DNA of 64,000 bases from Celoporthe dispersa (lineage: Eukaryota; Ascomycota; Sordariomycetes; Diaporthales; Cryphonectriaceae), in assembly GCA_016584495.1 (NCBI GenBank), contig WAID01000006.1:2852001-2916000 (forward strand), in the 5' to 3' direction. Positions 11,155-23,117 of this stretch are shown piece after piece. The position numbers were made by a program, and so were the translations under genes. The notes below the pieces were generated by a model that saw only the letters and a program-made list of their open reading frames with translations, did not search any database and was not told the origin of the DNA. Numbering within the stretch: position 1 is the stretch's first letter; every line of letters begins with the position of its first letter.

Positions 11155-12847
11155 ATGTCCTCGCAAGTGGAGACGGTGGACATCGTGATCGATTCTCTGC
11201 GGGCCGCAGGGGTCAAATACGTCTTTGGGGTCCCTGGAGCAAAGATCGACTCCGTCTTCAACGCCCTTGTCGACCATCCCGAGATCAAACTGATCGTCTG
11301 TCGCCACGAGCAGAATGCGGCCTTCATCGCAGGGGCGATTGGCAAGATCACAGGTCGGCCAGGGGTCTGCATCGCGACCTCGGGTCCCGGCACGAGCAAC
11401 CTGGTCACGGGCCTGGTGACCGCCAACGACGAGGGAGCTCCCGTGGTCGCCATCGTGGGCAGCGTCCAGCGGGCACAGGCCGCGAAGCGCACGCACCAGA
11501 GCCTGCAGGCCGTCGCCCTGCTGAGGCCCGTCACCAAGAAGGTCACAGCTGCTGTGGTCGAGGACCAGGTATCGGAAATCATGCTGGATGCCTTCCGCGT
11601 GGCCGCTGCCACCCCCGCAGGGCGCTACTGTCGTGAGCCTGCCGATCGATATCATGACGGCAGGCCACAAGTCCTCGATGGCTGCCGCACCGGCCCACGC
11701 TTTTACCCCTCCCAAGTACGGGCCGTCCTCTGAAGCCGCCCTGGCTGCGGCGGCCAGGTTGATCAGCGAGGCCAAGTTCCCAGTGCTCTTCCTGGGCATG
11801 CGGGGCGCGGACCAGAAGGTGGTCGATGCCGTCCATGGATTCCTGAGGAGACACCCTGTGCCGGTCGTAGAGACGTTCCAGGCCGCGGGCGCCATCTCCC
11901 AGGAGCTAGTTCACCTCTTCTACGGGCGTATTGGGCTCTTCCGCAACCAGCCGGGCGACCAGATGATCAGACACTCGGACCTTGTTATCACTGTGGGGTA
12001 TGACCAGGCTGAATACGACGCCAACCAGTGGAATATAGAGGGCCATCGGCTCCCCATCATTCACATGGACACTACCCAGGCCGCCATGAGCGTGTCCTAC
12101 AGCCCGAAGCTGGAGCTCATTGGCTCGATGGCTGATAACCTGGCCGCGCTTACCGACAGGGTCGCCACCGTGGCGCACCCCCAAGACACGGAAGTTGGCC
12201 AGTCCATCTACAAGACTTTCCACGAGTGGGAGACAGGCGCCAAGGCCCAGGGCACCGTCAACCCGAAGGGCCCTGTCCACCCTCTCCACTTCATCAGGCT
12301 GCTGCAGGCAATGATCCCCACCAGCACGACCGTGACCAGCGACGTGGGGAGCCTGTACATATGGCTCTCTCGCTTCTTCTACTCCTACGCCCCAAAGACA
12401 TTTCTGGTCAGCAACGCGCAGCAGACTTTGGGTGTCGCCCTGCCATGGGCCATTGGCGCGTCACTGGTCCACGGCCCCGACCAAAAGGTAGTGAGCGTAA
12501 GCGGTGATGGCGGCTTCCTGTTTAGCGGACAGGAGCTTGTGACAGCCGTGCAGCAAGGCTGCAACATCACACACTTCATATGGAACGATGGCAAGTATAA
12601 CATGGTAGAGTTTCAAGAGGTCGACAAGTACGGCCGGAGTGCGGGGGTTGACCTGGGCGGTGTAGACTTCGTCAAGTACGCAGAGGCCTTTGGGGCAAAG
12701 GGTCTCAGGGCAACTTCGTCAGAGGAGATCGAGGGCGTGATGAAGGAGGCACTGGCACACAAGGGTGTATGCGTGGTGGACGTCGTGATCGACTATTCGG
12801 ATAATCATGATCTAATGGCGAATGTGATAGCGGGCAGTATATCTTGA
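11155..12847 (+). CDS. Acetolactate synthase, catabolic AlsS type (one frame break)
   Basis: TPP enzyme joining two pyruvates into 2-acetolactate. Visible: N-terminal TPP-PYR domain (YVFGVPGAKIDSVFNAL, catalytic Glu in CRHEQNAAFIAGAIG, TSGPGTSNLVTGL), the central domain, and the C-terminal TPP-PP domain (SGDGGFLFSGQELVTAV, WNDGKYNMVEFQEVDKYGRS, VDFVKYAEAFGAKG). The pattern resembles bacterial catabolic AlsS rather than the mitochondrial anabolic Ilv2: there is no transit peptide and no intron. Total about 563 residues. The frame breaks once: residues up to about 152 (FRVAAATP) read in frame 1, and the rest (GATVVSLPIDIM onward) in frame 2. Removing one C from the five-C run 11612-11616 joins them. 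Start chosen at MSSQVET; an ATG upstream would add unrelated leader. A (GA)n tract directly follows the stop codon. Confidence 0.85.
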
Positions 12848-14779
12848 GAGAGAGAGAGAGAGGAATCATAGTATAGATGCTTTCTTTAGCGCAGATCACT
12901 GGTGTCGCCACAAGGTGAAATGGGATGGGGACTTCGTATCGCTGCTGTGCCGGAGCTATGTTCTCCTCTTCTCCTCTGTCCCGTGCCTGGGTTTTTTGTT
13001 CGTGTCTCGCTGCTGCTAAGCCCGAGGAAGAGCCGTTTGCGAGACCTCTCTCCAGCGCATGGGCCTTCTCCTCTCCCCAAAGGGATTCTCACCGACACTT
13101 TCACCCGACAGAACCCCGTGGAAGTTTCTGATTATTACTCCATGAGCTGGATACCGGAGATGGTTAGGTGTCGGGGTGGATCTTTTAATCAATGTATTAC
13201 AGGTGTGATTCTTGTGGTTACTTTGCAGGTGAACACAGACCATTCCAGGCCATTCGGTTCTGCAGGAGATAAGGCATCTCTCAAGGCGTTTATGTCCTGG
13301 TCCGTCATCATGAGGTAACTGGTGTTGAGATGTTATGACAACTTGGGACGCGCGCAGCCGACGGGCAGGGGTTGTTGCTCTGCGAAGTACGCCACTGTTG
13401 CAGTGTCGCCCTGGCCACTGCAGAACTAGTCCAGACGCAGACCGACCTGAACTCTTGTTAATTAAGGCGGCCCGAAAAAGAGGCCAGCTTCAGGGAAGAT
13501 CTTTATTCAAGAGGGGGTCAGAGCGGCTGCACCTGTGAAACCCATCCAATCCCATAGTGAGGAAAAACCACCTGCGAATAAGCAACATGAAAAGTGACGG
13601 GCTGACGGGGAGCTCGATCCGGGACGGTGTAGCGTTTGGCCCCCTCCCTCCCCCCCAAGAGTAACACATCGAGAGGCCGGGCGGGAGAGGGCGAGAGGCG
13701 GCCTGCTGATGAATACGAGCTAGAGTTGCTTTTTTCTTTCTTCCTTGCTTAATACAGGGCGATATTACATACTGCAGAACTTTCTTTTGCCTTGAGCCAA
13801 TAGTGTATTCGCGTGGCTGGGGTAATTCCGCTCGGTTGACGCTGGTGGCTGGCCCAAGACACCGACGTGGACCAATGTAGAGCGTTAGCCATCACACCAC
13901 TCTTACATATCCCATACTTACTCTTTCTCTCTGAAACCGTGCTTGCAGAGCCTTTATAGTAGAGTCCACTTTTTCTTCTCTCAACAAGACCCAGGCCGCC
14001 AATGAGCGGGAGGGGGACCTCGAGCGGCACACCTGACCCCTCCTCTAAATTTCTTTTTCTATGCTGGCAGAGGCGGCACCATGCATAGGACCAATGGGCG
14101 TCTTGGTCAACAGGCAGCCAGGTGCATGCAAATCACCCCATATGGATCATGTGAATGCGAAGCTATCCCTTGCATTGTTGCACAGCATGAAGTACCGATG
14201 CCCTTGTGCTCCAATAACACCCTCCTTTGGTGGCGAAAAGGACACGGGATCCGGCCCCTTCCACGTCTGTGTGTTTCTTTTTGTATATTCTTTTGAGAAA
14301 TGATTTGCCACCGGGGCCTTGACAACGCGGATAACCCAGGTATGGTTGGCTGCAGGATAAGGTGCGGAAGCACAGTTTTCTTGCTTACGGGCATTGCTTG
14401 TCTCAGGCTGCAGAGAAAACGGCCTAGATGATGGGAGGGGGTGTAGATTGATTGGATCCGGTGCTGCCAGGCAGGTTGCAAGTAGATATCCGTGCCCTGG
14501 CCTTCTTCCCCAACGGAACATGTACAGTAGTACATGCAGGACAGAGAGGGGACGAAGAATGTGACAAACGGGCTGGGGGACACTTTTGTCCAGTCACTCT
14601 GGCACTGCAGTCGGGATTTTCTTGATAAGTGTCCTCGTCCTCTCTTTCTCTTGTCTCCTCCTGCCTGTCTAGAAGACCAGAGGACAAGACCTGTGCTTCC
14701 CACCTCTTTTTCTTTTTCCTAACCCCTCTCTTGTACTTGTTCTTATGCTATTTCAACCAGGGCCTTTGCCGCCACAATC
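12848..14779. other. Intergenic region, no supportable gene
   Basis: About 1.9 kb between the acetolactate synthase and the coiled-coil gene. Short frames occur on both strands, none with domain content or conserved-looking splice structure. Pyrimidine-rich DNA precedes 14780 as expected of a fungal promoter. Confidence 0.6.
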
Positions 14780-16732
14780 ATGCGTGCACTCCCAAAAAGG
14801 CCGTCTGTATCTGCAGTTGGCGAGCCTATACAAGCACAAGACTGGTCTGCACCCACAGCCGTTGAACCGCTGAGCCTGGTCAACGATGGAGACCACCCCG
14901 AGAGAGCCGAAGCATCTGATACCTGGCGGTTAAAAATAGTCCGCCAGTGGATTACTGATGCAGAAAAACAAGCTGAAGTCATCAGCGAGCGATATAGACA
15001 AGTTATTCAAGAGGCCAAACAAGACTTCGGAAGAAGGGGGCCGGAGCTCAAGGCCGTAGCGGACAAGCTACGGGAAGAGCTTCGCGAGATCGAGGAAGAG
15101 ATCAAACGCCTAGAAATTATTCGTCAAGCTAAGTGGGACGAGTTGAGAGCCGCAGAGAAGGATCTGGACGACTTGATCCGAGAAAACCGTAAGAAGATGG
15201 CTGCAGCCTCTTCAGAGATGAATAGACGCCTGGGAGCATTTGGGATGGCACAGAAGGAGATTTGGGGGGTATGTCAGCTACTTTATTTTCTTCGTGCTGC
15301 CCTTCCCTCCCTATCAACAATCAGCACCCCAATGATTATGTGTGTGTGTGGTTGTGGAGAGGGTCAGACTTTAAACCCTTAATACTGACTTGAGATAGTC
15401 ACTGGAATCTCATATTCCACCGAGCCCAGCAAGTGCATCCACACTAGCTGATCAAGACTGTGAGGCTCTTGGTGGCTCCTCGCCAGGGAGACGAGAACGC
15501 TCTCGCTCGTGTAGCGCCTACGCAGGATGGCGCAACCAATGCGTCCCCAAGCAAACGTGGGCGTAAGCGCCCAGCAGACGACAGCCGAAAAGAAGACGAT
15601 AGCGAAAATGTCACCGCCAAGAAGCCACGGGCCCCGCCACGGGGTCCACGGCGGCCCAAGTCTCCCCGTCTACAAAGCTCTTCCAATCCAGTGCCCGATG
15701 ACCAAAGTCCCCACGACTCGGACCGTCCGACGACGACGGTTAGTATGTAAAATTCATTACCACATAGAGCCTTTCTGATAGAGCGTGCGACTAACCGTTG
15801 GGCTATATCTGCAGCCTCAGGTCGACCACCAGGGCGACAGCCAGAAGCAACAACTCCCAACGCCCAGCGTCAATATAGACGTTAATCAACGACAGGAACC
15901 TACACCACCCAAGGAGCCAGGTGATGGAGAAATGGGGACGCGCAATGGCGAAAACAATGAAAACCAAGCACCGCCCACGCCTGCGCCAGAAGACCCTCTT
16001 GAGCGTCCCAGATCCGCGCAAGATGATGCTCCAAGCTCCCAGGATCCCAGCCCTAGAACGGATGAACCGCCGACAAGAGAAAGTCAATCTGACACAACGC
16101 TTGACAGCATAGTCGTAAAGACGTGCCCTAAACAAGAGAAGGGGATGCTGTATGAGTGGCCTCAAGGCTCAGGAATGTTCTACGCCTTCTCCTGCTACGA
16201 ATGCAAAGTCTCTTGGTCGGACAACCCTCTCATCGAGGCGACGCGGCACCTGTCAGACCAGAGACACAAGGGCTCTGGGAATGACTATGATGCTGCGGTC
16301 AGAGTATTTGGTAACCTGGCCATGGACTGTAACTACGAGAGTGCCGTTCTGCACAATAACCAGATCACAGCAGACCTCAACAACGGCCAGCCCGATATTG
16401 CCAGCCCCATTCTGCCAAGCAACTATTCCCCTTGGCCGAGAGAATCCGCTGTCACTACCAGCACCACCAAGGAAGCTCCAAGTGCTGCTGTCGATGCTCC
16501 TGGAGCTGCACCAGGGAGCCTCGCGGCTACTTGTGCGGTTGCTGATGCCTCCAAGGCACAGGCAGACACGGCTGTTGAGCAGGTCTCAGCCTGCAGCAAG
16601 CCCACAGCGAGTCCCGGGGCCCAGGGATCATCCAGTGAAAAGTACAAAAGAATATGGACCATGAAAGAGTACAAGGCAAATAAAGCAAAAGAGAAGGCCT
16701 GTTCCCTTGGCAAGGCGCCAGACACAACATAG
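14780..16732 (+). CDS. Coiled-coil protein with a C2H2-like zinc-finger segment, function unknown
   Basis: Four exons: 14780-15268, 15399-15459, 15515-15738 and 15815-16732, giving 563 aa with all phases consistent. Donors are GTATGT, GTGAGG and GTTAGT. Residues about 50-155 form a long charged coiled coil (ERYRQVIQEAKQDF, LREELREIEEEIKRLE). The middle is basic and disordered with nuclear-localisation-like patches (SKRGRKRPADDS, KKPRAPPRGPRRPK), then Pro/Gln/Glu-rich. Near residues 375-410 is CYECKVSWSDNPLIEA followed by TRHLSDQRHKG, a Cys-x2-Cys plus His-x5-His arrangement like a divergent C2H2 finger; similar segments occur in uncharacterised Sordariomycete proteins as far as I recall. The C-terminus is Ala/Ser-rich, then basic. 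Nuclear localisation is an inference. Confidence 0.68.
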
Positions 16733-17095
16733 CGCCAGCTAGCATGGCAGTGTCGACAGCCAAGCCAGCCGGGAAAGAAGGCATCTGCTGCGCCAACAGC
16801 TTCTCAACCATCTGCCACGGGGAGCGCGCTGCGGGGAGTTTCCAGGCTTCCGGGCTCTGGGCTCACAAGATTTTGCTGGGTGGTGAGGATGCTAAGTCGT
16901 GGCAAGGCTTCAATTGTGTCTTGGGGGTTGGGGGCGAAAGGTTCCGAAGGGCTGGGCCCTTGAGCAATATTGATTACTGGATATGCAGACTTTCTTACTG
17001 TTCTCTCTTATCTATCAGTCGAGGTGGAGGTGGTGAGTGGCCATGGAGGAACTACGGACGGGACCACGACAGACTACTTCCAGATGATTAATGAA
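16733..17095. other. Intergenic region between convergent genes
   Basis: 363 bp separating the 3' ends of the coiled-coil gene and the alpha/beta hydrolase. Nothing further is seen. Confidence 0.5.
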
Positions 17096-17896
17096 CTATC
17101 CTACTTTTCCTCTTATCTTCTCTACTGCTGGCCCCCTCCGCCCCCCCTCAATCCCCTCGGAGACCTCCACAATGATGCCCACCAGCTCTTCAGGTCTCGA
17201 AAGCATAGGCGAGTGTCCCGACCCGACCTTCCTCACCGCCGAACCGGCAGCCTGGGCAAACCTCTCCTGCACGACGGGAGGGACCGCCTGGTCGGCTGTA
17301 CAGACCACGTACGTCGACGGCACATAGGAGTAGGCACAGCGCGTGAGCACGGTATCGAGGACCCCACCGCTCTGCACGATCGTCTTCTCCGCCAAAGACT
17401 CGGCCTGTTCCGGCGGCAGGTCGCTGTACATGAGCCTGAGCGGGTCTCGCATCCTCAGGCGCCCGTGCTCGAGCGCGTGGTTTGGACTGTCGCCCATCAC
17501 GGCGCCGATGGACTGGCCCTGCGGCATGACGAACGCCGCAGCGTAGATGAAGTGTGCGACGCCGCCCGAGAGGCCGCGCTGCTGGCGGTTGCTCAGTGTC
17601 ATATCCTCCCGCACGGCCTCGGCGCCCACGAGGCCGCCGTAGGAGTGCATGACCACGGCCACCCTCTTGAGCTCGTCCTGGACGAGTCTTTGGAGGGCCG
17701 CCTCGACGGCCGCTGCGTCGTCTGCCAGGGTCTTTTGCGGGAAGTCGGGCTGGTCCTGGCCTGTGAGGCTGGGCAGTTCTGGCTGGACGACCTCGAGACC
17801 GCGGGACTCTAGCTGCCTGACGAAGGGGCTGTAGACGTCGGGGCGCTGGAATGAGCCCTGGACAAGGAGGATTGTGGGGCGGACAGGAGGGGCCAT
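17096..17896 (-). CDS. Alpha/beta-hydrolase fold protein
   Basis: Single exon, 266 aa. The N-terminus PTILLVQGSFQRPDVYSPFV carries the oxyanion strand (QGSF). The nucleophile elbow is VVMHSYGGLVGAEAV (consensus Gly-x-Ser-x-Gly, here His-Ser-Tyr-Gly-Gly). The acid probably lies in TYVVCTADQAVPP, and the catalytic His in KVGSGHSPMLSRPEEL. The layout matches the small esterase/hydroxynitrile-lyase-like branch (AB hydrolase 6) common in fungi, which acts on esters or ring products of unknown identity. No signal peptide, so probably cytosolic. It is convergent with the preceding gene. The start codon at 17894-17896 directly precedes the conserved region, and the first Met is the only sensible start. 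Confidence 0.87.
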   Translation of the reverse strand: MAPPVRPTILLVQGSFQRPDVYSPFVRQLESRGLEVVQPELPSLTGQDQPDFPQKTLADDAAAVEAALQRLVQDELKRVAVVMHSYGGLVGAEAVREDMTLSNRQQRGLSGGVAHFIYAAAFVMPQGQSIGAVMGDSPNHALEHGRLRMRDPLRLMYSDLPPEQAESLAEKTIVQSGGVLDTVLTRCAYSYVPSTYVVCTADQAVPPVVQERFAQAAGSAVRKVGSGHSPMLSRPEELVGIIVEVSEGIEGGRRGPAVEKIRGKVG

Positions 17897-18833
17897 GGTG
17901 ACTGGGCGAGTTTGAGAAGGGCGATCTGGAGCTAGGAGGAGAGGAGGCCGAAGATGGTATCTGCCGGCTGGCTCGGGATCGAGGACGAAGTATTGCTCGA
18001 AGCAAAATAAGACAAGCAGATGGATGCTTCAAGAGCGATGATCGTTGAGGGGTGGTGGTCGGTCGGTGATGTTCAACGGGTGTTGGACCTGTGTGCTTTT
18101 GGCGTAGACATGGGTCATTATTGGTCAGTGGTGGTCCAAATGGGGGGCTCATAAGCACTAAAGAACAAACAGTCGCAATAATTATGGCCATCCGCACCTA
18201 GCAGCGTTGAATAGCAGATTGGCAACTGGTAGAATATGGCTTCATCTTCTTTTACAAGTTATTGGTGCAAAGCTACTGTGAACTGTATTGTATAAAAAAT
18301 CCAGTAATTCATGGAATCCTATGCTCGGTCAGGGGGGATTGAGAGACTAGAGCCAAGGTCGGTCGATGAATTCCTTGTCCTGCGAGCCTTCATGCAGGGC
18401 ACACACCCGCTAGCTGACATGGCGATGGCCTCTTCACCCGCTACACAGCACCACAGCACTCCATAAGACTTGCTCGTCTTTCCCTACTTCAAACTAGCTG
18501 CCGTGCACTAACTATTACGCGGGAGACGGTCCGAGAGGGCGGGACCTAAAAGGTTTAAGAAAATATAGCGTCAACGTATGAAATGATACTAAGCCCTACT
18601 GGGGAGTTCACACACGGTGGTGCCTGGGACCAGCGTGAAGAACGCCACTATCCCATCATCCATTGGCCTATAGTTAGTGGCCCAGACCCCGCGAATTCTC
18701 GAGGTTCCATGATATCACATTCCGGACCTTCCAAAGAGAGAGAGGACACCTGCTTCAAGGTGACTCTCGCATCATCTCGTTGCTGTCTGTCTTGTCCTGT
18801 AACGAGATCGAAGGCACTCGTGTACAGCACACC

Positions 18834-20612
18834 ATGTGGACTGAGAACATGCCTGGCTGGCTGGGCGAGCAGCAGCACGTCCTTGCTACACCCACCATCC
18901 TCCTCCCTCTCTCCCTCCTCGCCCTCGCCATCAGCCGTGCTCTTCTCACAGCCCTGACCTGCCCTATCCGCTTCCTGCCCGGGCCATGGTACACAGCCCT
19001 CACCCACCTGGTCCTAAAATACCACGTCGCCACAGGCCGCCGCATCTACTACGTCCATAATCTCCACACCAGATACGGACCCATCGTCCGCATCGCCCCC
19101 CAAGAAGTCTCCATAGCCGACCCGACCGCCGCGCAGGCCATTCACAGGCACGGCAGCGGGTTCACCAAGGCGGCCTGGTACGAGATGCTCGTGACCGCCG
19201 GCCGACCTGAGCTCGGGCCGCGCGTCGGGGTCTTTGCGCTGCGCGACCCGGTCCGTCATGCCGCGCGCCGCCGGCTATTTGCACGGCCGTTCAGCCTGTC
19301 GAGCCTGAGGGAAAATATGGACGGCGTGGTGAGGGAGAGGGCGGAGCTCGCGGTGCGGCGGATCCGGGAGGAGGCTGCTGGCGGCGTGGCGGACTTGTTG
19401 AAGTGGTGGACGCTTATGGCGACAGATGTTATTGCGCAGTTCTGCTTTGGCGAGAGTTCTGGGTCGTTGGATGCCGGCAAGGTGAGTAGCTCCTTTGTCC
19501 GAGCAGGGGAGGAGGTGACCAGCCGCACGAGGATGAGACCTCACGGTGAGATATTGACGCGGAACCTAGCAAACGCCTTTTATCGACGCCCTCCAAAGGA
19601 TGCTCACCTGTAACCAGCTGCTGGGCGAGTTCCCCGCGCTCAACTGGATCGGCCCGTATCTGCCAATCCGACCCGTCCAGCGCCTCTTCGAAGCCGACCG
19701 TATCGTGTTCGAACATGGATCCATAGGTAGGTCAATATCGAAGAAAAGGGGGATTGTGATTTTAGAGACAGGTTCTTGTACGTTGACTGACCAACCACTT
19801 CCCAAATAAAACCAGCCCTTGAAAACATGCGCAACGCCTCTGGAAATATCCGCAACCTCTTCGGCCAGGCCCTCGCCCAAGCCGATAGCGCCGAAAAATA
19901 CCCAGCTCACCGACGACACGGTGCGCCACGAGGCCGCCAACCTCATCCTGGCCGGCTCGGACACGACGGCAGTGACGCTGACGTACCTCATCTGGGCTGT
20001 GCTCAAGCACCCTGACCTGCAGGCCGCGCTCGAGGAGGAGGTGGGCTCGCTAGGCGAGGGCTTAACCCACGAGGAGCTGACGGGCGCCGGGCTGCTGAAC
20101 AGCGTCATCGACGAGACCCTGCGTCTGTACGGTGCTGCACCCAGCGCGCTGCAGCGTGATGTCCCGGCTGGGGGGCAGGTGCTCTGTGGGATATACATCC
20201 CGGCGGGCGTTGTGGTCTCCACCCAGGCGTACACACTGCATCGTGACCCCAAGGTGTTTGCGGATCCGCTCAAGTGAGTTCTGATGACATGGCATTTCCA
20301 TATTGGCTAGTTACTTAGTCTACCGGCCAGGTGACTCGTGCTGACCGGGCGCAAAGGTTCGATGGCTGGCGGTTCATGAAGCAGCCACCAACGCCAGTCC
20401 AGGGAGCTTCCCTTATGCCCTTTGGTGCGGGCACACGCCTCTGTCTTGGCATCCACCTCTCCGTAATGGAGCTTCAGGTCGCCACGGCCCTGTTCTTCAG
20501 GACGTGTCGTGGGGCGCGGCTGGCTGCTGACATGACGGACGATAAGATGGTGATGGTGGAGCATTTTCTCGTCGTGCCCAAGGGGCATTGTTGTAACATT
20601 GCCCTCCCCTAA
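18834..20612 (+). CDS. Cytochrome P450 monooxygenase (one frame break)
   Basis: Haem-thiolate monooxygenase, ER-anchored: the N-terminus has a membrane segment (PTILLPLSLLALAISRALLT) followed by the Pro hinge FLPGPWYTALTH. Other motifs: YGPIVRIAPQEVSIADP, I-helix AGSDTTAVTLTYLIWA, K-helix ETLR, and the haem loop FGAGTRLCLG with its Cys ligand. Exons 18834-19481, 19570-19726, 19816-20273 and 20357-20612, with introns of 88, 89 and 83 bp. Exon lengths sum to a multiple of three plus one. The frame changes at the five-A run 19894-19898, where one A fewer joins ALAQADSAE to TQLTDDTVRHEAANLI and gives 505 aa. It resembles the averantin-hydroxylase/benzoate-hydroxylase-like fungal P450s, but the substrate is not predictable. 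No biosynthetic backbone gene is adjacent. Confidence 0.87.
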
Positions 20613-22787
20613 GGAGAGACGTAAGGAATGACTGCTATGCTTGGGCGTAGAAATAGACGAAAATTCAAGGTGGATGGATCCTGAAAAGGCATTGGAACGC
20701 TGGAAAACGAAAACATAGCGAGTGATACTTCAGCTACGCCCGAGTTGCAATATATGTCTCCAAACTTGAGCATCGTAGGGGAGGCCTTGAGAATACGACG
20801 CAGGCCAGGGCTGAGTCCAGTCGATGCTGCCCCAGGCTCGGGACATAATAAAGAACCAGTTCATTCACTGCCTGGGCGCGGGAAAACAAGAAAAGAAGAA
20901 GAAAGAAACGCAAAGATGTTAGATATCTTAACAGAGAAGGAACTTTTGACGACAAGGCCAGAGATACCGATCCAGAATATACTCAGCGGTTATACGACAC
21001 TGCCTGTGGGCGTCAGCCTCGCGCCCAAGTCTCGCCAGCCGGCCTGTCCAGACCCACGCATTCCAGTTTGGGAAGCTGGCAGCCTCGTCGTAGCAAAGCG
21101 GTCGCGCGCCGAGACACAGGTAAGTAAGCACTATAGTCTCAGACCAGCTAGCCAGAGCCTCCTGTTCCAGGTCGCGAGCGATCACAGGTAGGCTCATGTT
21201 GCGAGAACCGTGAAGACCAGACCAGGAAGCCCTCAGCGTCGAGGGTACACTGCGAGGGACACGAGGGTTTAGATCGGCTGGCAGTATTATCCCGAAAGAT
21301 GTGCCTTTGTTACCAAGTCTCTAGCACTGGGCATGACTCGGGCAAATGCACGTCCAACTGCGGCCATGCCGCGAGCGAGACCACAGACTACCGCTGTGCT
21401 GTCCCTGGGTCCAGATGGCGAGCTGCACGGCTCACGGTGGCCATTCCGCTCCAGCGCGTGGATTTCAGCACCAGTGAAGGGAGCATAAACTGATCGCCCT
21501 CCCATGGGGAAGTGAGTGGCCACCGTCTCGCGGTTCAAAAGACGCAGGGGGTGGATATCCTCTTGGGCTGCGGGCTTTGTTTGGGTGGTTGCACGGTGGC
21601 GCGGCGGCGATGACCTTGCTTCATGGTACTCCAGCAACACCTTGACCAGGCATGCCCAAAGACTGGTACGGCTCCAGCGGACAGCTGGCAGCTAGGGGTC
21701 CTTGGTACTACCGGACAAGACCAACGACGGAGCGGAGTAGGTGAGTGCAGGAACAAGTATCAGTCAGTCGCCGCTCCCTGTCCTCGGATGAATTTGGGGC
21801 CAGGAGAACCAGCTTCGTGCAACAGCTTGCCTCACCTCCGAGTATACTATGGTGGGTGGCAAAGATGGCGAGGTCTCGAGGCGTGGTTTCTGGTGGTTCG
21901 GATGCCAGCATGCCGGCGTGCTCCTCGAGGGCCAGTGGTCGACCCCAGGGCTGGATTGGTAGCGAGTGGCCCTCTCCCCTCCCACCCTCCAGGACCAGAT
22001 TGGCGAGCGTTCAAGAGTGGAAACGTAAGGTGTGCCCAGAACTCCAGACCGATCAGGCTCACCTCTGACGTGGCACTTCAGATGACTCAGATCTCTCGCT
22101 CTGGTGAAGCTGTGGTGGAGGTGAACCCGGCCGGGAGAACCGTCCGTGCATTTTGTTTGGTGAAACATTGAACAGGATTCGGCGAGCAGCAGGGCACTGA
22201 CCCGAGGCTCGAAGGTGTGGACGACAGAGACGGGATGGAACCTGTGCTGCAACGCGATTTGATGCGTCCCAGGGCACTCATTCGTATTCTGCCGGGCGCC
22301 AAGGGGGAAAGCCTGCGCTTCAAGGGCGTCGCAGGCTCACCTCATACTGCGTGTCGACCCGAGCTAGCTCTGGCTGGTTGGCTGCACCCTCCGTCACCTC
22401 TTCTTCTCCAGAACCTGAAAAGAAAAATAAAATTATAAAAGACTTCTTCTCTCTCTCCCTTGGAGAGGTTGAGACGGACAACTTGCCAGGTGGTGCAGGC
22501 CAGTGGATCTAGACCCGGTGGTTTAGGCTCCTTTAGGGGCACTTCCAGGCCTAAGGTGCAGTGCAGCCCCGTGTCGTGGTACTGTACAGCAGTGCTAACA
22601 GCAGAGTACTCCCGGCAAGATGGCGCCCAAGCTGGCTGTCACTGGTGATTGGGTGCTGAGATGGGACGGTGTGGTCCACCTGAGGCAGTGGCCCGTGCCT
22701 GACGCTACGGAGGGTTGGAGACAAGGGGGAACAACCTGCTTGAGATTTTCTCCTTGTGCTCCTGAAAATGCAACACCAGTGCTCGCT

Positions 22788-22813
22788 AGGCTGGGCTGGG
22801 CTGGGCTGGGCAG
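22788..22813 (+). repeat. Tandem GGGCT pentamer array
   Basis: About four to five head-to-tail copies of GGGCT/CTGGG units are read directly here. No gene overlaps. Confidence 0.8.
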
Positions 22814-23117
22814 GGGCTACGTTGCGTGGGGGGTTAACCTGATAACAGCACAGCACTGGACATCTCAACCCCCATAGCAGATTACTGCATTGCGTATATA
22901 GCAGTGCTATGGCTGTGCACGGGCAGGAAAAGGGGAGCATGAGAGGAGGAGAAGCTACCCCAGGGGAACAGCACTGAAAATAGGAAACAAATCAAGCTGT
23001 AGTTTATGCCGAGGGTGCGCGGGTCTTGGCGAGGACCCGTTCATCTGATCAGGCTGGGTGCGTGGTCAGGGATCCAATCCAGTGTGCTGCCGATCTTCTT
23101 GGGTCTCGACTTGGGTG

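Noticed and set aside
11131..11895. Minus-strand open frame (254 codons)
   Set aside because: Antisense to acetolactate synthase, with no family features.
17190..18197. Minus-strand open frame (335 codons) overlapping the alpha/beta hydrolase
   Set aside because: Out-of-frame shadow of the hydrolase plus its upstream region; Arg/Pro/Gly-rich.
17096..20612. Secondary-metabolite gene cluster (hydrolase plus P450, with SDR, regulator and second P450 further off)
   Set aside because: No polyketide synthase, NRPS, terpene cyclase or DMATS is visible, and the genes are separated by unrelated ones.
20745..21191. Plus-strand open frame (148 codons) after P450-1
   Set aside because: No domain, no signal peptide and no supporting intron; likely chance.
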